Below, piece by piece: positions 25,659 through 33,549 of a stretch of DNA of 64,000 bases. The translations under genes were made by a program, and so were the position numbers. Positions within the stretch are counted from its first letter, which is position 1; each line of letters opens with the position of its first letter. This stretch comes from Siccirubricoccus soli (lineage in GTDB: Bacteria > Pseudomonadota > Alphaproteobacteria > Acetobacterales > Acetobacteraceae), in the NCBI RefSeq assembly GCF_024178315.1, contig NZ_JAMZIK010000023.1, positions 42,941-106,940 of the forward strand. Direction: 5' to 3'. The notes under the pieces are model-generated. The model had not been told where the DNA came from and did no database searches. It saw nothing but the letters and a program-made list of their open reading frames with translations.

Positions 25659-26699
25659 ATGATCGCGGTGCTGGGCGCCGGGCCGGCAGGCTGCGCGGCG
25701 GCCATCGCGCTGGCGCGGGCGGGGCGGCGGGTGCTGCTGCTGGAACGCCAGGCGGTCCCGCGGGAAAGCGTCTGCGGCGAGTTCCTGGGTCCCGATGCGC
25801 TGGCGGCGCTGGCGATACTGGGCGTGGCGCCGGCGGCGCTGGGCGCGGTGCCGCTGCACCGGCTGCGTGTGGCGCAGGCGGGGCGGGAGGCGGCGCTGGA
25901 CCTGCCCTTCCCCGCCTGCGCCCTGCCGCGCCAGGTGCTGGACGGCGCGCTGCGCGAGGCGGCCGTGGCAGCGGGCGCCGAGTTGCGGACAGGGGTGCAG
26001 GTGACCGAAGCCACGCCCGTGCCCGGCGGCTGGCGTCTGCGCTGGGCGGAGGGCGAGGCGATGGTGCCGCGCCTGCTGCTTGCCACTGGCAAGCACGCGC
26101 TGCGCAGCCTGCCACGCCTGGGCGCCCCGCGCGGCGCGGTGGGGCTGAAGCTGCATCTGGATGGCGTGGCGGCCGGCGAGGCCGTGACCCTGCTGCCCTT
26201 TCCCGGCGGCTATGCCGGCCTGCAACCGCTGCCGGATGGCGGCGCCAATCTCTGCGCCGCGCTGTGGGACGCGCCGCCGCAGGGCGTTGCCGCCTTCCTG
26301 GCGCGGGTGGCGGAGGGCTCGGCCCTTGCCGCGCGGCTGCTGGACGGGGCGCGGCCGCGCTGGGAGAAGCCGCTGGCGGTGGGCGGCCTGCCCTATGGCT
26401 GGCGGCAGGGGGCGGGCGGGCCGGAGGGGCTGTACCGCCTCGGCGACCAAGCGGCGGTGATCCCGAGCTTCACTGGCGCCGGCGTGGCGCTGGCGCTGCA
26501 CTCCGGGCTGGCGGTGGCGGAGGCGATCGCGGCGGGCGCCTCGGCGGCCGACTTCCACGCGGTCTGGGCTCGCCGCATCGCCGGGCCGATGCGCTGGGCC
26601 GGGCTGGGCGCGGCGGTGCTGCGCCGGGCGCCCTGGGCACTAGTGCCGGGGGCGGCGCTGGCGGCAGGCAGGCTGGCCCGGGCAACGCGGCTGGCCTGA
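25659..26699 (+). CDS. FAD-dependent oxidoreductase (geranylgeranyl-reductase-like)
   Basis: A 346-residue flavoprotein. The N-terminal dinucleotide fold is MIAVLGAGPAGCAAAIALARAG, given here in parts: GAGPAG at residues 6-11 and the ribose-binding E near 30 (LLLERQAVP). The FAD phosphate motif near residue 270 reads YRLGDQAAVIPSFTGAG. The set fits the group that includes geranylgeranyl reductases and aromatic hydroxylases. As third member of the PKS-methyltransferase cluster it probably oxidises or hydroxylates the polyketide. Start ATG 25659 is chosen because the Rossmann motif begins there; longer in-frame starts cross the duplicated spacer. Confidence 0.8.
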   Translation: MIAVLGAGPAGCAAAIALARAGRRVLLLERQAVPRESVCGEFLGPDALAALAILGVAPAALGAVPLHRLRVAQAGREAALDLPFPACALPRQVLDGALREAAVAAGAELRTGVQVTEATPVPGGWRLRWAEGEAMVPRLLLATGKHALRSLPRLGAPRGAVGLKLHLDGVAAGEAVTLLPFPGGYAGLQPLPDGGANLCAALWDAPPQGVAAFLARVAEGSALAARLLDGARPRWEKPLAVGGLPYGWRQGAGGPEGLYRLGDQAAVIPSFTGAGVALALHSGLAVAEAIAAGASAADFHAVWARRIAGPMRWAGLGAAVLRRAPWALVPGAALAAGRLARATRLA

Positions 26700-26959
26700 C
26701 GGGGCACCCCACCCAGAGCATTTTCGGTTCACATGCGTTCACCGAAAGCGCCCTACGCCTTTGTTAGCAGCGGGCGGTGCCGCCCTACGGCGATCTGCTC
26801 CAGATGCGCACCGCAACGGTTCTGTGCTTCACGTGGAACAAGGGGGGCGCAGGAGCCCGCCATCGCCCCTGCCGCGGCTTGGCCGCGGCAGGCTGCGCAA
26901 GGCCGCTGACATCAGGCGCCTTCCGGGGGCCGCAGAGTCGTGCAGCGGCTCGGGCGGCG
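26700..26959. other. Intergenic region with palindromic remnants and partial family B repeat
   Basis: At 26716-26755 there is a CGGTTCA...CACCGAAA stem starting AGAGCATTTTCGGTTCACAT, similar in style to CTAG-type elements. A family B hairpin CCTGCCGCGGC-TTG-GCCGCGGCAGG lies at 26868-26892, continuing CTGCGCAAGGC to 26903. It separates the convergent oxidoreductase and first Bug gene and could terminate both. No gene is seen. Confidence 0.5.
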
Positions 26960-27943
26960 TCAGTCGATGCTCAGATTGAGCCGCGCCACCATCCGCTTCT
27001 CGTACTCCACCCGCTCCCGTGCGAAGGAGAGATAGGCCGCCGGCCCCAGATATTCCTTCGGCATGTCCCAGCGCCGGATGATCGCCTGGCTCGCCTCGTC
27101 CTCATAGGCCTTGCGGAAGGCGCGGTGCAGGAACTCCACCAGCTCCGCATCCATCCCCTTCGGCCCGACGATCCCGTAGGGCGAGGTGACGGTCATGCCG
27201 TAGCCGAGGTCGTGCAGCGTCGGCACATCGGGGAAGGCCGCCAGCCGCTCCCGCGTCCAGACCGAGAGCAGCCGCAGCTCCCCCGCCTCCACATTGGGGC
27301 GCCAGGAGGAGCTGTCCGCCACCACGTCGATCTGCCGGCCGAGCAGCGCCGTCACGCCTTCCTGGCTGCCGCGGAAGGGCACATGCGTCATCTGCACGCC
27401 CTCGCGCTCGCAGATCTCCTCCATCGCCAGGTGGTTGGTGGTGGCGATGCCGCTGGTGGAGAAGGTCAGCTCGCCCGGCTTGCGCCGCGCCGCGGCGATC
27501 AGGTCCTGGAAGCTCCTGTACGGCCCGTCGCTCCGCACCGCCGTGCCGAAGAGGAAGCCGCTGACCTGCATGATGTAGCTGAAATCCGCCACCGGATCCC
27601 AGGTGCGCGCCTTGGTCAGGAAGGGGTGGCGCAGGATGGAGAGGTGGTGGTGCGCCAGGGTGTAGCCATCCGGCTGCGCCTGGTTGATGAGGAAGAGGGC
27701 CGCCTGGGTGCCGCGCGCGCCGGGCCGGTTCTCGATCAGCACCGGCTGGCCGAGATCCTTGTGCATGATCTCGAACATCTGCCGGTGCAGCGCATCCAGC
27801 GCCCCGCCCGGCGGCCAGGGGATGAGGAAGCGGATCGGCCGGTTGGGAAAACGCCCCTGGCCGAGCGCCGGTGCGGCAAGGGGGACAGCGCACAGGGCGG
27901 CCGCCGCGCCGAACAGGGCGCGGCGGTGCAGCGGATGAGTCAT
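26960..27943 (-). CDS. TctC/Bug-family tripartite tricarboxylate transporter substrate-binding protein (1)
   Basis: A 327-residue periplasmic binding protein. A signal peptide ends at APALGQG. The Bug fold shows the family motifs FLIPWPPGGALDALHR near residue 40, VENRPGARGT-like (IENRPGARGTQ) near 70, STSGIATTNHLA near 165, THVPFRGSQEGVTALLG near 185 and YGIVGPKGMD near 260. Bug proteins bind carboxylates or other small acids for TctAB-type uptake, but no permease gene is near. The start follows AGGAGG. It heads away from two close paralogues downstream on the same strand. Confidence 0.87.
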   Translation of the reverse strand: MTHPLHRRALFGAAAALCAVPLAAPALGQGRFPNRPIRFLIPWPPGGALDALHRQMFEIMHKDLGQPVLIENRPGARGTQAALFLINQAQPDGYTLAHHHLSILRHPFLTKARTWDPVADFSYIMQVSGFLFGTAVRSDGPYRSFQDLIAAARRKPGELTFSTSGIATTNHLAMEEICEREGVQMTHVPFRGSQEGVTALLGRQIDVVADSSSWRPNVEAGELRLLSVWTRERLAAFPDVPTLHDLGYGMTVTSPYGIVGPKGMDAELVEFLHRAFRKAYEDEASQAIIRRWDMPKEYLGPAAYLSFARERVEYEKRMVARLNLSID

Positions 27944-27979
27944 TCTTGTCGTTTCCTCCTGCGGTGAACCCCGATGGCG

Positions 27980-28951
27980 TCAGCCGTCCAGGGAGAGATT
28001 CAGCCGGCGCACCATCGCCTTCTCATACTCCACCCGCTCCACCACGAAGCGGCGGTAATCCTCCGTGTTGTAGTAGACCAGCGGCATGTCGAATTGCCCA
28101 CGCACCCGGGCATTCTCGGCATCGAACAGCGCCGCCTTCAGCGCGTCGTGCAGCACCCGCACCACGCCTGCATCCATGCCCTTCGGGCCGCTGATGCCAT
28201 AGGGGCTCGTCACCTCCATGTCGTGGCCCAGCTCCTTCAGCGTCGGCACGTTGGGGAAGCGGGAGGCACGCTCGGCGGTCCAGACGGAGAGCGCGCGCAT
28301 CTGGCCGGATTCGACGAAGGGGGCCCAGGCGCTGCTGTCGCAGACCATGTCCACCTGCCCGGCCAGCACCGCCGTCACCCCTTCATTCGCGCCGCGGAAG
28401 GGGACATGCGTCAGCTCGATCCCCGCCTGCTCCTGCAGCGTCTCCATCGCCAGGTGGTTGCTCGTGCCGATGCCGCTGGTGCTGTAGGTCAGCTTGCCGG
28501 GGTTGCGCTTGGCGTAGGCGATCATGTCGGCCCAGCTCTGCAGCGGGCTGTCCGCCTTGATGGCGGTGCCGAACAGCCAGCCGGTCAGGCCGATGATGTG
28601 GGTGAAGTCCCGTACCGGGTCCCATTGCGGCGTGCGCATCATCCAGGGTCGGCGCAGCACGGAAAGGTGCATCTGCGTCAGGCTGTAGCCATCCGGTCGC
28701 GCCTGCTGCGCGACGGTCATCGGGCCCAGCGTGCCGCCGGCGCCGGTGCGGTTCTCCGCCACCACCGGCTGGCCCAGCGCCTTGCCGGCAAGCTCGGCGA
28801 GGGAACGGAGCTGCGCATCCGAGGAGGTGCCGGCCGGCCAGGGGATGACGAGGCGGATCGGGCGATCGGGGAAGCGGGGCTGCGCCAGGGCGGGGGTGGC
28901 CAGGGCAGCGGCGCCGAAGGCAAGGGCGCCGCGGCGGGTGAGTTGCGTCAT
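27980..28951 (-). CDS. TctC/Bug-family substrate-binding protein (2)
   Basis: A 323-residue paralogue of the gene at 26960-27943. A signal peptide ends at ATPALAQP, and the body has LVIPWPAGTSSDAQLRSLAE, AENRTGAGGT, STSGIGTSNHLA, THVPFRGANEGVTAVLAGQ and YGISGPKGMD. The shared RRPWMMRTPQWDPVRDFTHIIG region is closer to copy 3 than to copy 1. ATG 28951 is chosen because it begins a normal signal peptide; an in-frame ATG at 29119 adds residues that do not look like a leader. The gap to copy 1 is 36 bp, so these two are probably one transcript. Confidence 0.87.
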   Translation of the reverse strand: MTQLTRRGALAFGAAALATPALAQPRFPDRPIRLVIPWPAGTSSDAQLRSLAELAGKALGQPVVAENRTGAGGTLGPMTVAQQARPDGYSLTQMHLSVLRRPWMMRTPQWDPVRDFTHIIGLTGWLFGTAIKADSPLQSWADMIAYAKRNPGKLTYSTSGIGTSNHLAMETLQEQAGIELTHVPFRGANEGVTAVLAGQVDMVCDSSAWAPFVESGQMRALSVWTAERASRFPNVPTLKELGHDMEVTSPYGISGPKGMDAGVVRVLHDALKAALFDAENARVRGQFDMPLVYYNTEDYRRFVVERVEYEKAMVRRLNLSLDG

Positions 28952-29297
28952 TCCTGCGTCGTCTCCGACTGGTCGAGGCTTCCAGATGGGACGTCCCCGC
29001 GCCGCTTGGCAAGCCTGCCCGCCCGGCTCCGGCGCGCATCCGCGCGGCGTGCCGGACGGGCGGGAGGGACGGCCGGCGAGCGCGGGTTTCGCCCGAGGGA
29101 TCGGGGCGCGATCCGGCACGCCGTTGCGGATCCCGGGCGTCCGCCCCAGGGCCTCCGGCCGGGACGATGGCGGCTGGCCGAATGTCGCCCAGGCCCGCCC
29201 CCGAGGCCCTGTGCGCTCCGCTCCAGGCCGCCAGCCCGCATCCCTGCCGTCTGCCGGTTCCTTTACCGGGCAGGCCTGCGAAGCCCGGGGCCGGATG
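28952..29297. other. Spacer between Bug genes 2 and 3
   Basis: 346 bp of GC-rich DNA with no convincing coding frame on either strand. Its length contrasts with the 36 bp gap between copies 1 and 2, so copy 2 may have its own promoter here; no hexamers could be chosen. Confidence 0.35.
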
Positions 29298-30266
29298 CTA
29301 GTCGATCCGCAGGTTCAACCGCTCCGCCATCGTCCTCTCATAGGCGGCGCGGCGCGCGACGAAATCGCGATAGGCCTCCGGGTCGTAATACTCCAGCGGC
29401 ATGTCGAATTGCGCCCGCACCGCGGCGTTGGCGGAGTCGAACAGCGCCGCCTTGAAGGCCTCGTGCAGGCTGCGCACCACGCCCGGATCCATGCCCTTCG
29501 GTCCCGCGATCCCGTAGGGCGAGGTGCCGACCATGTCGTGCCCCAGCTCCTTCAGTGTCGGCGCCTGGGGGAAGCGGGGGGAACGCTCGGCGGTCCAGAC
29601 GCAGATCAGCCGCAGCGCGCCGCTGTCCACCAGCGGCGCCCAGGCGGAGCTGTCGGCGACGCTCATCACCTCGCCGGAGGCGACGGAGACCGCCGCCTCG
29701 TTGGAGGCGCGGTAGGGCACATGGGTCAGCTCCACCCCCTCCTTCGCCGAGAGCTCCTCCATCGTCAGGTGGTTGGTGGTGGCGATGCCGGAGGTGGCGT
29801 AGGTGAGGCGGCCGGGATGCGCCTTCGCATAGGCGATGTAGTCGGCCCAGCTTTTGATCGGCCCGTCCGCCTTCACCACGATGCCGAACAGCCAGCCGGT
29901 GAGGCCGATGATGTGGGTGAAATCCTGCACCGGATCCCAGGGCGGGTTGCGCACCAGGAAGGGCCGCCGGATCACCGAGAGATGCATCTGCGCCAGGGCG
30001 TAGCCATCCGGCCGCGCCTGGGTGGTGAGGAATTGCGCGCCGAGGGTGCCGGAGGCGCCGGCGCGGTTCTCCGCCACCACCGGCTGGCCCAGCGTGCGGC
30101 CGGCGAGTTCCGCGAGCGAGCGGAGCTGGGCATCGGCGGAGCCGCCCGGCGGCCAGGGGATGATCAGGCGGACCGGCCGGTCCGGGAACCGGCCCTGCGC
30201 CAGGGCGGGGGCGGCGAGGGTGGTGGCGGCAAGGCTGAGGGCGGCGCGGCGCGTCGGTCCCGGCAT
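29298..30266 (-). CDS. TctC/Bug-family substrate-binding protein (3)
   Basis: A 322-residue paralogue. The signal peptide ends at LAAPALAQG; motifs are LIIPWPPGGSADAQLRSLAE, AENRAGASGT, ATSGIATTNHLT, THVPYRASNEAAVSVASGE and YGIAGPKGMD. The C terminus RLNLRID matches the RLNLSID/RLNLSLD ends of copies 1 and 2, which shows recent common origin. Residues in the ligand-contact loop (HVPYRASNEAA against HVPFRG..EG in the others) differ, so ligand preference may have changed. As with its neighbours, no TctA or TctB gene lies nearby. Confidence 0.87.
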   Translation of the reverse strand: MPGPTRRAALSLAATTLAAPALAQGRFPDRPVRLIIPWPPGGSADAQLRSLAELAGRTLGQPVVAENRAGASGTLGAQFLTTQARPDGYALAQMHLSVIRRPFLVRNPPWDPVQDFTHIIGLTGWLFGIVVKADGPIKSWADYIAYAKAHPGRLTYATSGIATTNHLTMEELSAKEGVELTHVPYRASNEAAVSVASGEVMSVADSSAWAPLVDSGALRLICVWTAERSPRFPQAPTLKELGHDMVGTSPYGIAGPKGMDPGVVRSLHEAFKAALFDSANAAVRAQFDMPLEYYDPEAYRDFVARRAAYERTMAERLNLRID

Positions 30267-30363
30267 CTGGTTCGGTCCTCCCGGTTGGTTGGCGCCAGCC
30301 TAGCAACGGGGAGGGTGGGGCAATCCACCGAAATCGCAAGGTACCGGGCGCCATGGGATTCCC

Positions 30364-30392
30364 TTGCAACCGAGCTATACTAGATATATCTA
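30364..30392 (+). promoter_or_regulatory. Putative promoter with overlapping 12 bp palindromic operator for the PadR regulator
   Basis: TTGCAA (30364-30369), 17 bp spacer, TATCTA (30387-30392). The palindrome TAGATATATCTA (30381-30392) covers the -10. The patch is strikingly AT-rich, and sits 30 bp before the ATG, the expected place for PadR autorepression. Confidence 0.6.
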
Positions 30393-30422
30393 AACATATT
30401 CTGGAACAGATTAGAGGACAGC

Positions 30423-31037
30423 ATGCATCCCAGACACGGCCATTCCGAGCGCCGCCACCACGGGCCCCACCACAGCCACTGCCATCCCGAGCATAATCGC
30501 CGCTTCGCCCGCGGCGAGCGGGGCTTCGACGGGCCCTTCGGCCATCGCCGCCATGGCGGCGGCCGCGGCGGGCTCGGCCGCCTCTTCGCCCATGGCGATC
30601 TTCGCCTGGTCCTGCTGCAGCTCATCGCGGAGAAGCCGCGCCATGGTTATGAGCTGATCAAGGCCATCGAGGAGAAGGTGGGCGGCGCCTACAGCCCGAG
30701 CCCGGGCGTGATCTACCCGACCCTGACCCTGCTGGAGGAGCAGGGCTACGTCACCGCCAGCACGGAGCCGGGCGGGACGCGCAAGCTGCACGACGCCACG
30801 CCGGAGGGCCGCGCCTTCCTCGCCGCCAACCAGGCGGCGGTGGAGGCGCTGCTGGCCCGCATGGCGGAGGCAGCGGAGCGCCATGGCGGGGAGCCGGCGC
30901 CGCAGATCATCCGCGCCATGGAGAACCTGAAGCTCGCTCTCCGGCTGCGCCTGCACCGCGGCAGGCTGAGCGAGGACGCGGCCAATGCCATCGCCGCCGC
31001 GCTGGACGAGGCGGCGCGCGCGGTGGAGCGGAGCTGA
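30423..31037 (+). CDS. PadR-family regulator with histidine-rich N terminus, YqjI-like
   Basis: A 204-residue PadR protein. The first 35 residues are rich in histidine (HPRHGHSERRHHGPHHSHCH), a likely metal-binding arm, then GRLFAHGDLRLVLLQLIAEKPRHGYELIK starts the winged helix, given here in parts: HGDLRLVLL and HGYELIKAIEE. The segment SPSPGVIYPTLTLLEEQG is the PadR recognition region. The layout matches E. coli YqjI, a nickel-responsive repressor of an iron-reductase gene; metal response here is inferred from that likeness. It overlaps the downstream DUF2218 gene (TGATG). Confidence 0.85.
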   Translation: MHPRHGHSERRHHGPHHSHCHPEHNRRFARGERGFDGPFGHRRHGGGRGGLGRLFAHGDLRLVLLQLIAEKPRHGYELIKAIEEKVGGAYSPSPGVIYPTLTLLEEQGYVTASTEPGGTRKLHDATPEGRAFLAANQAAVEALLARMAEAAERHGGEPAPQIIRAMENLKLALRLRLHRGRLSEDAANAIAAALDEAARAVERS

Positions 31038-31345
31038 TGGCGGCCGAACCCTGGGCGGTGGCGGAGGCGCGCTTCCCCACCGCGACGGCGGGCCGTTACC
31101 TCGGCCAGCTCTGCGCCCATTTCGGCCACCGCATCCCGGCGGTGCGGGAGGGCGATCGCGGCAGCCTGGAATTCCCCGATGGCCTCTGCACGCTGGAGGC
31201 CGATGCCGAGGCGCTGCGGCTGCGCCTGGCTGCGGCAGATGCCACGGCGCTGGCGCGGCTGCAGGAGGTGGTGGGCAGCCACCTGCTGCGCTTCGCCTTC
31301 CGCGAGGCGGCGGCGGCGCTGGAGTGGCAGCCGGGCGCGGCCTGA
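31037..31345 (+). CDS. DUF2218 domain protein
   Basis: A 102-residue protein that reads as DUF2218: TATAGRYLGQLCAHFGHRIP, then FPDGLCTLEADAEALRLRL, then VVGSHLLRFAFRE. The family occurs alone or fused to siderophore-interacting FAD reductases, the same enzyme class that YqjI controls in enterobacteria. Overlap with the PadR stop means the two are coupled. A role in iron-siderophore handling is inferred from this association; no reductase gene is adjacent. Confidence 0.75.
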   Translation: MAAEPWAVAEARFPTATAGRYLGQLCAHFGHRIPAVREGDRGSLEFPDGLCTLEADAEALRLRLAAADATALARLQEVVGSHLLRFAFREAAAALEWQPGAA

Positions 31346-31363
31346 CCGCGCCCGGCAGGGGAG

Positions 31364-31471
31364 CTAGAGCAAACTCCGATCAGATGGAATCATCTAATCG
31401 GCGGTATTTGCTCGCTATAACACCAACCTGGAGCGGGCTCCGTGAGCCAGTGCGAACGGAAACCGCTCTAG
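31364..31471 (+). repeat. Diverged CTAG-bounded element (family A-like), joined head to tail with copy 2
   Basis: 108 bp starting CTAGAGC and ending GCTCTAG. Internal sequence is diverged but keeps GATGGAATCAT at the same position as copy 2, and an imperfect right-hand palindrome with GAGCGGGCTCCGT. Its terminal CTAG (31468-31471) is also the first CTAG of the next copy. Confidence 0.7.
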
Positions 31472-31574
31472 AGCAGATCGCGTGCAGATGGAATCATCCG
31501 AACGCGTCAAGATGCTCGCAAAACAACGGCCGAGAGCATGCTGCGTGAGCGCAAGCGAACGCAGCATGCTCTAG
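31468..31574 (+). repeat. CTAG-bounded palindromic element, family A copy 2
   Basis: 107 bp, close to copy 1 (2129-2234) and carrying the same GCATGCTGCGT/ACGCAGCATGC hairpin. Its terminal CTA at 31571-31573 is the TAG stop of the minus-strand SMP-30 gene that follows. Confidence 0.85.
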
Positions 31575-32518
31575 GCCCCCGCCGCGCCCTGGGTGTTCAC
31601 GTAGAGCGCATAGAGCGACTGCGCCGCCGACATGAACAGCCGGTTGCGGTGGCGCCCGCCGAAGCAGAGATTGGCGCAGCGCTCCGGCAGGTGGATATGG
31701 CCGATATAGGCGCCGGCGGGGTTGATCACCCGCACGCCGTCATACTCCGGCGTCATCCCCCAGCCGCACCAGAGATTGCCGTCGATATCCACGCGGAAGC
31801 CGTCCGGCGTCTCGCCCGGCCGGCATTCCACGAAGACCCGGCGCTTCGCCAGCCTGGTCCCGCCCACCACGTCGTAGACCAGGATGTGGCGCGGCTCGCT
31901 GCGGCTCTCGATGACGTAGAGCAGGCTTTCATCCGGGCTGAAGGCGAGGCCGTTCGGATGGTTCACGTCGTCGGCGACGCAGGTGATCTCGCCGGTCTGG
32001 CCGTCCACCCGGTAGACATTGGTGTGCGGCAGCTCGGCCTCGGTCTTGATCCCCTCATAGAAGGCGTAGGTGCCGAAGGGCGGGTCGGTGAACCAGATGC
32101 TGCCGTCGCTCTTCACCACCACGTCGTTCGGGCTGTTCAGCTTCTTGCCCTGGTAGCTGTCCGCCAGCACGGTGATGCTGCCGTCGTATTCGAAGCGCAC
32201 CACGCGCCGCCCGGCATGCTCGCAGGCGATGATGCGGCCCTGGCGGTCCCGCGTATGGCCATTGGCGTTGTTGCTGGGCTTCCGCCATTCGGAGACGGTG
32301 CCGGTGGTCTCGTCCCACTTCAGCACGCGGTTGTTCGGAATGTCCGACCACAGCAGGCAGCGGGCATCGCCCAGCCAGACCGGGCCTTCCCCCCAGCGGG
32401 AGCCCTGCCACAGCCGCTCCACCGCGGACAGTGCCAGATGATACTTCCTGAAGGACGGATCGAGGGCGACGATGGCGGGGTCCGGGTAGCGCTCGCTCGG
32501 CTGCCAGCGTTCGGTCAT
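31571..32518 (-). CDS. SMP-30/gluconolactonase/LRE family protein, cytoplasmic paralogue
   Basis: A 315-residue six-bladed propeller lactonase-like protein. The metal ligand E44 is in GEGPVWLG; others lie in LNSPNDVVVKSDGSIWF and HPNGLAFSPDES, and the FRVDIDGNLWCGWG segment carries the conserved aspartate. The end LCFGGRHRNRLFMSAAQS is typical. There is no signal peptide, unlike its paralogue at 33550-34551, which shares long stretches with it. Substrates are sugar lactones in known members. Its stop codon lies in the family A repeat. Confidence 0.88.
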   Translation of the reverse strand: MTERWQPSERYPDPAIVALDPSFRKYHLALSAVERLWQGSRWGEGPVWLGDARCLLWSDIPNNRVLKWDETTGTVSEWRKPSNNANGHTRDRQGRIIACEHAGRRVVRFEYDGSITVLADSYQGKKLNSPNDVVVKSDGSIWFTDPPFGTYAFYEGIKTEAELPHTNVYRVDGQTGEITCVADDVNHPNGLAFSPDESLLYVIESRSEPRHILVYDVVGGTRLAKRRVFVECRPGETPDGFRVDIDGNLWCGWGMTPEYDGVRVINPAGAYIGHIHLPERCANLCFGGRHRNRLFMSAAQSLYALYVNTQGAAGA

Positions 32519-32604
32519 GGCGGTCTCTCTCCCCTGATGGCGGCGCGATCCTGGCCCCGCCCGGGGGGCGGCGGCAAGCCTGGCAGGGCGGGGCGGCGCC
32601 GGCT

Positions 32605-33495
32605 ATGTTCCGGATGCGGTGCAACCCAGGGAGGGGGCAGGTCTTGCTGCATCAGCGCGTCCATATCCGTCTGGGCGGGCGCCGCTGGCGCCTCTCCGCC
32701 AATCCGGAAGACCGCTTCGACGGCTTCCACGATGCCGGGCTGCTGGAGCTGGCCATGGGCGACCAGACGGCGATGGAAGCGCTGCGCCGGCTGCACCATG
32801 ACCACCATCCCGGCGCCACCATGGCGCCGATCCCGGATGACGAGGTGATCCGGCAGGTGGGCGGGCTGCTCCAGACCGGCCGCATCTGCATGATCGCGGA
32901 CGGGCAGTTCGACAGCTATGTGGCGCCGTTCGAGCCGCGCTACAGCGGCAGCGCCTGGTGGCATGCGCATGAGGGGAAATACCCCAACAGCACCAGCATC
33001 GACGACCTGTCCGACCTGTTCCGCCCGCGGGTGAGGGCCTTCGTCGATGCGCTGGAGGAGGCCGGCGCCATGGTGCAGGTGGAGGCGACGCGGCGCGACA
33101 AGATCCGTGCCTTCCTCATGCATTATGCCTGGCTGGTGGCGCATGGCGGCATCCTGCCGAAGAAGGTGCCGAAGCGGGACGGGCTCAGCATCATCTGGGA
33201 CCACGGCAACCTGAAGGCGTCGAAGAAGGCCGCCATGGAGATGGTGAAGCTGTTCGAGATGGCGCATATCGCCGCGCTCAGCTCCAACCACATCGCCGGC
33301 AATGCCATCGACATGAGCATCACCTGGAGCGGCACGCTGGAGGTGAAGAACGCCAAGGGCAAGGTGGTGAAGGTGAAGGCGCCGCGGAATGGCGGGAAGA
33401 ACACCACCCTGCATGCCGTCGGCGCCAGCTACAAGGTGTACAAGTTGGTGAAGGACCCGCCGGACGACCCGCACTGGTCGCACAATGGCGGATGA
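32605..33495 (+). CDS. M15-like zinc peptidase domain protein
   Basis: A 296-residue protein of unusual type. Its C-terminal third matches the zinc D,D-peptidase pattern S-x-H-x-x-G-x-A-x-D: SSNHIAGNAIDMSI gives H229 and D236, and DDPHWSHNGG near the end gives H290. These would be the zinc triad of M15 enzymes such as VanY, DacB-like and phage endolysins. A basic segment with repeated lysines (VKNAKGKVVKVK) sits between the two. The N-terminal part has no motif I recognise; there is no signal peptide. It is flanked by two SMP-30 paralogues in opposite orientation and ends in a hairpin at 33503-33539. Confidence 0.5.
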   Translation: MFRMRCNPGRGQVLLHQRVHIRLGGRRWRLSANPEDRFDGFHDAGLLELAMGDQTAMEALRRLHHDHHPGATMAPIPDDEVIRQVGGLLQTGRICMIADGQFDSYVAPFEPRYSGSAWWHAHEGKYPNSTSIDDLSDLFRPRVRAFVDALEEAGAMVQVEATRRDKIRAFLMHYAWLVAHGGILPKKVPKRDGLSIIWDHGNLKASKKAAMEMVKLFEMAHIAALSSNHIAGNAIDMSITWSGTLEVKNAKGKVVKVKAPRNGGKNTTLHAVGASYKVYKLVKDPPDDPHWSHNGG

Positions 33496-33502
33496 GGCCG
33501 GC

Positions 33503-33539
33503 GCGCCCGGCGAAGCCGCTGCCTGGCTTCGCCGGGCGC
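33503..33539. terminator. Bidirectional terminator-like hairpin
   Basis: A 15 bp perfect stem (GCGCCCGGCGAAGCC at 33503-33517 with its complement at 33525-33539) and a 7-base loop between two convergent genes. Confidence 0.65.
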
Positions 33540-33549
33540 CGGGTTCCGC

